Assembly (NCBI GenBank): GCA_007118075.1
Contig: SKSH01000126.1
Coordinates: 1 to 5,816 of the forward strand
Length of the DNA stretch: 5,816 bases
Direction: 5' to 3'
DNA from: Halobacteriales archaeon
GTDB lineage: Archaea > Halobacteriota > Halobacteria > Halobacteriales > SKSH01
Under the pieces are notes generated by a model that worked only from the letters and a program-made list of their open reading frames with translations, did not search any database and was not told the origin of the DNA. Positions 1 to 4,970 of this stretch are shown in pieces. The position numbers and the translations under genes are program-made. The first letter of the stretch is position 1. Every line of letters starts with the position of its first letter.

Positions 1-1
1 G

Positions 2-220
2 AACACGGTTGGGGAGGGATTACCCGCATCGCGACCAGCAGACCCGCTTCGATTCCACCCACTCGATCCGACTACGATTATATACGCAGGCGATGTCGAC
101 AGCGATCAGAGTCAGCTCTTTCACAGCCGTGATCTAGGACGCTCGTGGACTGCAATCGGGAATCCGACCGAGAAGATTTGGCGTCTGGAGGTGGTACCTG
201 CTGAACACACCTCGGTGTGA
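2..220 (+). CDS. BNR/Asp-box repeat protein, C-terminal fragment (5' end outside window)
   Basis: The frame is open from base 2 to a TGA at 218-220 and encodes the last 72 residues of a longer protein. It contains a clear Asp-box, SRDLGRSW (S-x-D-x-G-x-x-W), preceded by a strand-like IIYAGDV stretch and followed by TAIGNP. This is the usual order of one blade in sialidase-like, VPS10-like and YVTN/WD40-like beta-propellers. A second blade start, IWRLEVVP, lies just before the stop, as expected at the end of a propeller. The Asp-box is a structural turn and does not by itself give an enzymatic function. Haloarchaea carry many such proteins, often annotated only as glycosyl-hydrolase-like or exo-sialidase-like repeat proteins. 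No signal peptide or catalytic residue can be judged because the N-terminus is missing. The fold call is fairly sure; the function is unknown. Confidence 0.75.
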   Translation, partial: NTVGEGLPASRPADPLRFHPLDPTTIIYAGDVDSDQSQLFHSRDLGRSWTAIGNPTEKIWRLEVVPAEHTSV

Positions 221-253
221 ATGTCCTCCTCGATATCACGACGTATCATCTGA

Positions 254-283
254 GAGGCAACTGAACAACAAACTACTTGCCTC
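254..283 (+). other. Stem-loop downstream of the BNR gene
   Basis: A perfect 7-bp inverted repeat, GAGGCAA (254-260) and TTGCCTC (277-283), encloses a 16-nt loop. The outer CTGA/TCAG bases could add four pairs across a 2-nt bulge. It lies 33 nt after the stop of the upstream gene, so it could mark or stabilise a transcript end. No T-tract follows, so I do not call it a terminator. Confidence 0.3.
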
Positions 284-309
284 AGTGCGGGTACCCCACA
301 CGTTATGGA

Positions 310-348
310 CGCACAATCGGGTGTCGACTGACCCCCCTCGGTTGTGCG
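310..348 (+). other. Strong 12-bp stem-loop in the gene-free gap before the small membrane protein
   Basis: CGCACAATCGGG (310-321) can pair with CTCGGTTGTGCG (337-348) over 12 consecutive positions as RNA, ten Watson-Crick and two G-U, around a 15-nt loop. It ends 25 nt before the ATG of the 63-aa gene and would lie in its leader if transcription starts upstream. Bases 221-373 otherwise hold only the 254-283 stem-loop and an 8-bp palindrome GGGTACCC at 289-296. I see no gene and no convincing TATA box in this gap. Confidence 0.35.
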
Positions 349-373
349 CCGACCCCGATCAAATAGATCTCAC

Positions 374-565
374 ATGTCCAAAGAATATCCACGTACGGAT
401 GGTGGGACAGAGGAGCCCTCGGACGATTCTGACCCCGACCTTTCGAACCTTGATAAAGGCGCTCGTTTCCACGAAGCTACCGGCGGATTCGACGAGGTGG
501 GGAAGGCGCTGTTGATCTTGTTGATCATCGGCATCGGTCTTTATATTTGGTTCATCGTCCTTTAA
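374..565 (+). CDS. Small tail-anchored-type membrane protein, 63 aa
   Basis: I do not recognise a named family. The first ~40 residues are hydrophilic and strongly acidic (EEPSDDSDPD around residues 13-22), typical of haloarchaeal soluble segments. Residues ~43-63 form one hydrophobic helix (KALLILLIIGIGLYIWFIVL) that runs to the last residue. This is the topology of a C-tail-anchored protein: N-terminal part in the cytoplasm, helix at the extreme C-terminus. I chose the ATG at 374. A GTG at 344 would extend the frame by ten residues, several of them arginine, but it falls inside a stable stem-loop and the extension looks less haloarchaeal. No Shine-Dalgarno site is visible. It probably sits as a small membrane subunit or anchor, but nothing nearby assigns a partner. 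An ArsA/Get3-type ATPase is encoded 1.4 kb downstream, and that family includes tail-anchored-protein targeting factors. Confidence 0.65.
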   Translation: MSKEYPRTDGGTEEPSDDSDPDLSNLDKGARFHEATGGFDEVGKALLILLIIGIGLYIWFIVL

Positions 566-585
566 TTCCTCATCGATAGGACAAT

Positions 586-607
586 TGTTATACCTTCACA
601 CGGTATA
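586..607 (+). promoter_or_regulatory. TATA-like element with overlapping inverted repeat TATACC-N7-GGTATA
   Basis: A TATA-like stretch (TGTTATA, 586-592) lies about 35 bp before the ATG at 624, a plausible distance for an archaeal promoter with a short leader. The perfect 6-bp inverted repeat TATACC (589-594) and GGTATA (602-607), 7 bp apart, covers the TATA element and the bases just downstream. That position would suit a repressor operator. It could also be a chance dyad. Confidence 0.4.
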
Positions 608-623
608 GGTTCTACCTGGAACA

Positions 624-851
624 ATGGCATCAAAGGACGTTGAATCATGTGGCCGATGTAGCATGACTACGGTGATTGATGCGGTATCTGATGGTGCCGA
701 TCCTGAACGAATTACCCGTACCGTCTATGGTTCTTCATACATTGAGGTAGATGAGGATGAGCTTCGGATGGTGTCCCCACATCTTCGTTTCTCTCGTGGC
801 ATCCAGGATCGGCTCAACCGTCTCGGTCACCGGTTGATCTGGGATCGCTAA
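624..851 (+). CDS. Conserved-looking small protein with CGRC motif, 75 aa, function unknown
   Basis: I do not recognise the family. The N-terminus has a single Cys pair, CGRC (Cys9 and Cys12), followed by a helical stretch (TTVIDAVSDGADPERITRTVYG), a strand-rich acidic middle (YIEVDEDELRMVS) and a basic C-terminus (RFSRGIQDRLNRLGHRLIWDR). One CxxC pair alone could bind a metal only with another ligand source such as a dimer partner, or it could act as a redox pair. The length, clean ATG, upstream TATA-like element and absence of low-complexity sequence support a real gene. It is followed after 71 bp by the SRPBCC gene on the same strand, so the two may be co-transcribed. No membrane segment or signal peptide is seen. 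Confidence 0.6.
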   Translation: MASKDVESCGRCSMTTVIDAVSDGADPERITRTVYGSSYIEVDEDELRMVSPHLRFSRGIQDRLNRLGHRLIWDR

Positions 852-922
852 CGTCGAAGGAACCCTTCGTCGCATTCGCCCGCTTCCAAAAGCTCAAGAC
901 ATCCTTCTTCGACCATTGGCGT

Positions 923-1333
923 GTGAAATCAGTCGAGGTATCCAGGCGGATCAATGTGCCCATCGAGGAGGTCGCAGCGGCTATCACGCCGGAGACAATT
1001 ATGCTCCACGAGGGTACCTTTCGAGTATCAACCATCGACGAAACTGAAGATGGCTTGATCGTTACCGCAACGGCGACCGGTATCTCTGCGACCTTTCGAT
1101 TCGAACGATTGAACAGTGGCTACTTCTATGAGCAGTTGGGCGCTGATGGCCCCTTCGAAGCGATGGAGACGACACTCTTGTATGAACGTGCCAACGGTGC
1201 GACGGATCTCACGATGACCTCGGAGGTGAGCCTTGGGGTCCGTCCTCGTACACTCGTCGACTGGATCGGGGCGTGGAAACGGCGAGGTGAACTCAAGCGG
1301 GCTCTTCGTTCCATCGCGAAGGAGTTCGCGTGA
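923..1333 (+). CDS. SRPBCC (START/Bet v1-like) family protein, 136 aa
   Basis: The protein begins with a first beta-strand and helix typical of SRPBCC proteins (VEVSRRINVPIEEVAAAI, residues ~4-21). Alternating strands follow (FRVSTIDETEDGLIVTATAT, then TFRFERL, YFYEQLG, ETTLLYERANGATDLTMTSEV), and it ends with a long amphipathic helix (WIGAWKRRGELKRALRSIAKEF, residues ~114-135). This order and length match small polyketide-cyclase-like/CoxG-like members common in haloarchaea. The fold forms a hydrophobic cavity that binds lipids or other nonpolar ligands, but the ligand here cannot be read from sequence. The start is the GTG at 923: the frame is open upstream to about 761, yet no ATG, GTG or TTG occurs in frame between the previous stop and 923, and the fold starts right there. 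No Shine-Dalgarno site is evident. Family call good, role unknown. Confidence 0.75.
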   Translation: MKSVEVSRRINVPIEEVAAAITPETIMLHEGTFRVSTIDETEDGLIVTATATGISATFRFERLNSGYFYEQLGADGPFEAMETTLLYERANGATDLTMTSEVSLGVRPRTLVDWIGAWKRRGELKRALRSIAKEFA

Positions 1334-1397
1334 TCTCTGGGGTTTCCTATGGGTAACTGGTGCGCTTTAGGGGTTGGGCCGTGAGCCTAGATACGAA

Positions 1398-1604
1398 ATG
1401 AGCCTCATCGACACCGTCAAAGCATTGATGAAGACCGAGGCTGGAGATACTTCGGCCGGACAGCAAAGCACTGGTGCATACTGGTGTGATTCTTGTGACA
1501 TCAGACAGCTCGATTCAGAGGTTGACTCAGCTGAACCACGGTGTCCAGATTGCGACGAGAAGATGCGATTCGAGCGTTCGATGCGGGGGATGCATTGCTG
1601 TTGA
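1398..1604 (+). CDS. Small zinc-ribbon protein ending in Cys-Cys-stop, 68 aa
   Basis: Cys30/Cys33 (YWCDSC) and Cys49/Cys52 (RCPDC) form two CxxC knuckles 15 residues apart, a standard four-Cys zinc ribbon. The N-terminal ~12 residues (MSLIDTVKALMK) form an amphipathic helix joined by a flexible linker (EAGDTSAGQQSTG). After the ribbon comes MRFERSMRGMHCC, so the protein ends in Cys67-Cys68. A Cys-Cys end is the hallmark of the small partners of CstA transporters (E. coli YbdD ends this way), and cstA lies 1.5 kb downstream. I cannot exclude that the two cysteines are an ordinary metal-binding end of a haloarchaeal zinc-ribbon family. The start is the ATG at 1398; a TTG at 1374 would add eight residues and is less likely. 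Molecular role unknown. Confidence 0.72.
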   Translation: MSLIDTVKALMKTEAGDTSAGQQSTGAYWCDSCDIRQLDSEVDSAEPRCPDCDEKMRFERSMRGMHCC

Positions 1605-1663
1605 ATCGGTTGATTTGATGAGACTAGTTTCCGAGAACAAACCGTCAGCACTCCTGTCCGGAG

Positions 1664-1671
1664 CGATTAAG
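1664..1671 (+). promoter_or_regulatory. Possible TATA element for the cory-CC-star-like/ATPase pair
   Basis: CGATTAAG lies about 27-34 bp before the ATG at 1698. At that distance transcription would start at or near the start codon and give a leaderless mRNA, which is common in haloarchaea. The match to a TATA consensus is only moderate. No strong Shine-Dalgarno site precedes 1698, which agrees with a leaderless message. Confidence 0.3.
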
Positions 1672-1697
1672 GCATCCCTCTGGCGTAGGTAATCATC

Positions 1698-2012
1698 ATG
1701 GGACACGGCCACGACCACCATTCCGGGGAGGATCCTGAGACCCTCCGGGAACACCTGCGCGAGATCGCTGGGGCGCTTTATCACTCGATGATTGAGCATC
1801 AGGCCATCGGAGTGATCGAGGAGGAGGCATTCGACCAGCAGGATGTATTCTTCTTCTCGTTATACGCCGATGCGTTCGGTATTCCAACTCCTGTCTCCTA
1901 CTACACGGTGGAGTTGCTACCGTATTTCGCGGAGGACTTCGAGGCCTGGGAACGGCGAATGTGGGACAAGAAGCTCGTGACCGATCGACGGCATGATCAG
2001 TACCATTTCTAA
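1698..2012 (+). CDS. Cory-CC-star-like small protein with His-rich N-terminus, 104 aa
   Basis: The N-terminus is His-rich (MGHGHDHH, six of the first ~30 residues are His), a likely metal-chelating tail. A helical region follows (LREHLREIAGALYHSMIEHQAIGVIEEEAF), then a distinctive core, DVFFFSLYADAFGIPTP and VSYYTVELLPYF (residues ~49-77), ending in FEAWERRMW. From memory, the G-I-P-x-P-V-S-Y-Y-T-x-E-L core is characteristic of the family annotated as cory-CC-star, whose members usually end in Cys-Cys. Here the C-terminus is KLVTDRRHDQYHF with no cysteine anywhere, so the naming feature is absent. No nearby frame restores it, so a recent frameshift does not explain this. The gene ends one base before the ATPase start, so the two are almost surely co-translated. 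With cstA downstream, a role in a CstA-type transport system is plausible. No membrane helix is evident. Confidence 0.6.
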   Translation: MGHGHDHHSGEDPETLREHLREIAGALYHSMIEHQAIGVIEEEAFDQQDVFFFSLYADAFGIPTPVSYYTVELLPYFAEDFEAWERRMWDKKLVTDRRHDQYHF

Positions 2013-2013
2013 C

Positions 2014-2982
2014 ATGAGCAAGTTCGTCTTCTTCGGCGGCAAGGGAGGAGTCGGTAAGACCACCGTCTCGTCGGCGTTTGCGGTCCGCTCGGCTGATGCT
2101 GGTTTGCGCACCTTGATCGTATCGACCGATCCGGCACACAGCACCGCCGACGTCTTCGACCAACCGTTCGGGAACGAGCCACGGGCGGTGGACGGTTACG
2201 ACGATCTCTGGGCGCTTGAGATCGATCCCGAGGCAGAACTCCACGAGCACATGATGGAGGTGAAGCGGGCGATGGATGATCAGGTAAGCACCACCATCGT
2301 GAACGAGCTCAATCGCCATGTCGAGATGGCACATCAGACTCCTGGCGCCCACGAGGCAGCGCTCTTCGACCGAATCATCGAGGTCATGCGTGGTGCGGAC
2401 GGTTTCGACCGGATTGTCTTCGACACATCACCGACGGGTTCGACTCTCAGATTGCTCTCCCTCCCCGAGCACCTTGAGGGGTGGATCGAGCGATTGGAGG
2501 AAAAAAGGGCGAAGAGCCTCAAACTATTCGAGTACTCGTCCCTCGGTGCTGACCGAAAGGATGCAAAGCGTCGGACTCGTGAAGATCCAATCATCAACCG
2601 GTTGCGAGAACGGAAAGAGCAGTTCGAGTTCGCTGCAGATGTACTGCGGAACCAAGCTGCGTTCTTCCTCGTCATGAACCCAGATTCCCTCTCAATCGAG
2701 GAAACCAGGCGTGCCATCGGTACCCTGAAGAACCATGATCTCTCCGTCGACGGTTTGGTAATCAACAGGGTCAGCCCAGATCCTGACGAAGCAGATCGTG
2801 GTGCAGGTGGGGCATTCCTCCGTGAGAAACATGCAACCGAACATGATCGGATCGAGACGATTCATCGTGAGTTCGATGAACCGGTCATCGGGGTGATTCA
2901 GACTCGGACATCAGAGATTACTGGAGACGCACTCCGGGAGATATTAGCAGAGCTAACAATTGATGTCACTTCATTAGCCTGA
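2014..2982 (+). CDS. ArsA/Get3 (TRC40) family ATPase, 322 aa
   Basis: This is a SIMIBI-class P-loop ATPase of the ArsA/Get3/TRC40 family. The deviant Walker A is GGKGGVGKTT (residues 8-17, signature Lys10 and Lys15). Switch I is DPAHS (39-43), with its catalytic Asp and the family-typical STDPAHS context. Switch II is FDTSPTGSTLRLL (136-148), where most members read DTAPTGHT, so the usual His is Ser. PGAHEAALFD (110-119) and NPDSLSIEETRRAI match the family's helical-domain and loop regions, and VINRV is the expected adenine-contact strand. At 322 residues it is a single-domain, Get3-sized protein that should work as a dimer. It contains no cysteine, so it lacks both the ArsA metalloid-binding cysteines and the Get3 CxxC zinc site. 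I chose ATG 2014, one base after the upstream stop, because the P-loop strand begins there. An in-frame ATG at 1993 would add seven residues and overlap the upstream gene. Substrate unknown; it may energise or service the CstA transporter encoded next. Confidence 0.88.
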   Translation: MSKFVFFGGKGGVGKTTVSSAFAVRSADAGLRTLIVSTDPAHSTADVFDQPFGNEPRAVDGYDDLWALEIDPEAELHEHMMEVKRAMDDQVSTTIVNELNRHVEMAHQTPGAHEAALFDRIIEVMRGADGFDRIVFDTSPTGSTLRLLSLPEHLEGWIERLEEKRAKSLKLFEYSSLGADRKDAKRRTREDPIINRLRERKEQFEFAADVLRNQAAFFLVMNPDSLSIEETRRAIGTLKNHDLSVDGLVINRVSPDPDEADRGAGGAFLREKHATEHDRIETIHREFDEPVIGVIQTRTSEITGDALREILAELTIDVTSLA

Positions 2983-2985
2983 TAC

Positions 2986-2998
2986 GTCTCGCAGAGAC
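2986..2998 (+). terminator. Hairpin after the ATPase gene, possible transcript end
   Basis: GTCTC (2986-2990) and GAGAC (2994-2998) form a perfect 5-bp stem around GCA, four nucleotides after the ATPase stop. It is followed by AT-rich sequence with short T runs rather than a clean T-tract. It separates the ATPase operon from the cstA promoter. A similar small hairpin, TTAGC-AGA-GCTAA (2944-2956), lies inside the last codons of the ATPase gene. Calling this a terminator is tentative. Confidence 0.3.
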
Positions 2999-3006
2999 AA
3001 TTATCC

Positions 3007-3017
3007 TTATATAAATA
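3007..3017 (+). promoter_or_regulatory. TATA box of cstA
   Basis: TTATATAAATA is a near-ideal archaeal TATA box in an otherwise AT-rich 101-bp gap between the ATPase gene and cstA. Transcription would start roughly 25 bp downstream, around 3035-3045, leaving a leader of about 40-50 nt that carries the Shine-Dalgarno site. A second AT-rich element, TTTATTATAA (3053-3062), could serve a leaderless start but is less consistent with the Shine-Dalgarno site. cstA can therefore be regulated apart from the ATPase operon. Confidence 0.55.
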
Positions 3018-3062
3018 CGTTACCCAATATATCAACTTATAGATGAGCTAATTTTATTATAA

Positions 3063-3074
3063 TCACCCTGGTGA
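3063..3074 (+). promoter_or_regulatory. Shine-Dalgarno site of cstA inside a short dyad (TCACC-CT-GGTGA)
   Basis: GGTGA (3070-3074) matches the archaeal anti-Shine-Dalgarno sequence and lies 9 nt before the cstA ATG, the best ribosome-binding site in the window, fixing the start at 3084. It is directly preceded by its exact complement TCACC (3063-3067), separated by CT. As RNA, a 4-bp stem with a 4-nt loop could hide the site. As DNA, the dyad could be a protein-binding site. Confidence 0.5.
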
Positions 3075-3083
3075 GCGTCTATC

Positions 3084-4970
3084 ATGGTAGAGGTACACGT
3101 AGCATACTTCATGATCGCAGGGCTAGTACTGTTCACCATTGGTTATTTTGGGTACTCTAAGTACCTCGCCAATCGGTTGTATGAACTCGACGATTCAGTG
3201 GAGACACCTGCGCATAAGTATCAAGATGGACAGGAGTATGTCCCGGCCAAGAAACCGGTGCTACTTGGGCATCATTGGGCAAGCATCTCAGGTGCTGCCC
3301 CTGCCGTCGGTCCGATCACGGCGGCATTCATCTGGGGCTGGGCACCAGCGTTCATCTGGATCGTGATTGGAAACCCGCTGTTCGGTGCTGTTCACGACTT
3401 TTCTGCGTTGGCAAGTTCGATTCGTCACGAGGGCAAATCCATCGGGTTCGTCATCGGCGAATACGTGGGTGAACGTGGGAAGAACCTCCTGCTTTGGTTC
3501 GCGTTCCTCCTGGTTATCCTCGTCATCGCAGCGTTCGCGATCGTCATCGCGGTCGTCTTCAATGCCTACCCACAGACGGCCACTGCTGGGGCCGTCTACA
3601 TCGGCCTTGCAGTTCTCTTTGGTATCTGGCTCTACCAGTTCAACCTCTCGTTCGTTTGGGGTACCGTACTCTTCGTCGCCGGTGTATTCGCCGGTGTCTG
3701 GCTCGGTATCGAGTATCCGATCGCGATCGCTGAGGCAGGTGATTGGGCCGGAACCGGTTACATCCAGTTGTTCGATGATCCGTCCTTCATCCCCGAGATA
3801 CTTGGGAGCGCAAATATCGGTGGGTGGGTACTGGTCACACTGATCTACAGCTTCATAGCAAGTGTCCTTCCGGTGTGGCTCTTGCTCCAGCCACGTGACT
3901 ACATCTCTTCGTTCCTGATGTACATCGGGATCGGTGGTGCGATCCTCGCGGTGTTCGTCGGCTGGATACTCGGAACGAGCCAGGAACCGCTCACGGTGAC
4001 TGGTGATATCAGCGCATGGGAGGGCTTCACCGGCGGTGATTTCGCACTGATTGCGATGCCACTCCTGCCACTGTTGTTCCTCACGATCGCCTGTGGTACC
4101 ATCAGCGGGTTCCACTCGCTGGTCTCATCGGGAACGACCTCGAAACAGCTCGACAAGGAGACTGATGCACAGCTGATCGGCTACGGTGGGATGCTCATGG
4201 AGGGTCTCTTTGCCCTGGTTGCCATGTCGACCGTGCTCGTCGTGGCTGTCGGTGCTCCAGGGGATGGTGGTATCGGGCTTGCACTACCGAACTTCGCCGA
4301 TGGTGGTGGATTGATCCTGACCTCGCTCGGTCTGCCCCTTCTTGAGGCGACCATCTTCATGGCACTCGTCCTCTCAGCGTTCGTCCTCACGACGATGGAC
4401 ACGGGGGTCCGGATCGGTCGTTATCTGCTCGAGGAAGCGGTCGGAACCCCCGAGAACCAGATGCAATCCTACGCAGCCAACATGTACGTGAGTTCTGGCC
4501 TCATCGTCGTCGGTGGTTACGTGTTGGTCGGCTCAGGTGAGTGGGAGACGCTCTGGCTCCTCTTCGGTGGATCGAACCAGCTTTTGGCTGCACTCGCACT
4601 GCTTGCGGCAACCGTGTGGGTCGCAAGTTGGGACAAGTCGAAGCAACTCATCAGCACCGGTCTCCCGATGCTGCTCATGTCGGCATTCACCGTCATCGGA
4701 TTGGTCTGGGTGGCAAGCTACCAGGTCGTCTATCTGAACCTGCTGGATGCTGACTGGCGGGCAGAGGCGACCATCCGCGAGATGGTATCCTCAAGTGCCC
4801 AGGTGGCCATCGCCATCGTCCTGGTGATCTTGGCCTTGATGCTCCTCAAGATCGGTATCAGCCACATCCGGGATGAACGCCCAGATGGACAATGGGTCGC
4901 CACAGACGGAAGCGGACTACCCGAAACTGATGAAGAAGACACCGAGTACCGCCACGTTAGATACGACTAA
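3084..4970 (+). CDS. cstA: Carbon starvation CstA family transporter, 628 aa
   Basis: This is a polytopic membrane transporter of the CstA/BtsT family, whose characterised members take up peptides or pyruvate, probably coupled to ion gradients. All hallmark motifs are present: GHHWASISGAAPAVGP (62-77), the WGWAPAFIWIVIGN and GAVHDF region (84-106), PVWLLLQPRDYISSF (263-277), CGTISGFHSLVSSGTTSKQL (337-356), LTTMDTGVRIGRYLLEE (435-451) and LFGGSNQLLAALALL (493-507). Hydrophobic helices fill nearly the whole chain from residue ~7 to ~590, with a hydrophilic acidic tail of ~38 residues. The usual family members in enteric bacteria are near 700 residues, so this is a shorter form but appears complete. 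The start at ATG 3084 is supported by GGTGA nine bases upstream. It has its own TATA box and ends in a TAA that overlaps the stop of a convergent gene. The small cory-CC-star-like protein and ATPase upstream are likely partners. The substrate cannot be deduced. Confidence 0.93.
   Translation: MVEVHVAYFMIAGLVLFTIGYFGYSKYLANRLYELDDSVETPAHKYQDGQEYVPAKKPVLLGHHWASISGAAPAVGPITAAFIWGWAPAFIWIVIGNPLFGAVHDFSALASSIRHEGKSIGFVIGEYVGERGKNLLLWFAFLLVILVIAAFAIVIAVVFNAYPQTATAGAVYIGLAVLFGIWLYQFNLSFVWGTVLFVAGVFAGVWLGIEYPIAIAEAGDWAGTGYIQLFDDPSFIPEILGSANIGGWVLVTLIYSFIASVLPVWLLLQPRDYISSFLMYIGIGGAILAVFVGWILGTSQEPLTVTGDISAWEGFTGGDFALIAMPLLPLLFLTIACGTISGFHSLVSSGTTSKQLDKETDAQLIGYGGMLMEGLFALVAMSTVLVVAVGAPGDGGIGLALPNFADGGGLILTSLGLPLLEATIFMALVLSAFVLTTMDTGVRIGRYLLEEAVGTPENQMQSYAANMYVSSGLIVVGGYVLVGSGEWETLWLLFGGSNQLLAALALLAATVWVASWDKSKQLISTGLPMLLMSAFTVIGLVWVASYQVVYLNLLDADWRAEATIREMVSSSAQVAIAIVLVILALMLLKIGISHIRDERPDGQWVATDGSGLPETDEEDTEYRHVRYD

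Noticed and set aside
285..515. Plus-strand 76-codon frame overlapping the 63-aa membrane protein
   Set aside because: It has no recognisable features and overlaps, out of frame, the better-supported gene with a clear membrane helix.
761..922. Open frame continuing upstream of the SRPBCC GTG start, suggesting a longer protein
   Set aside because: No ATG, GTG or TTG occurs in frame between the upstream stop and 923, and the SRPBCC fold begins at the GTG.
1993..2013. Upstream ATG (1993) as the ATPase start
   Set aside because: It adds seven residues before the P-loop strand and overlaps the preceding gene, whereas ATG 2014 directly follows that gene's stop and gives the family-typical N-terminus.
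1696..2352. Long minus-strand open frame (218 codons) opposite the cory-like and ATPase genes
   Set aside because: It overlaps two well-supported plus-strand genes; its composition (Arg- and Pro-rich runs) is typical of an antisense shadow of a haloarchaeal gene.
2014..2982. Reading the locus as an arsenic-resistance operon
   Set aside because: The ATPase has no cysteines for As(III), and no arsB, acr3, arsC, arsR or arsD gene is in the window.
3288..4115. Long minus-strand open frame (275 codons) inside cstA
   Set aside because: It is fully antisense to conserved CstA motifs, and the charged repetitive translation mirrors membrane-helix codons.
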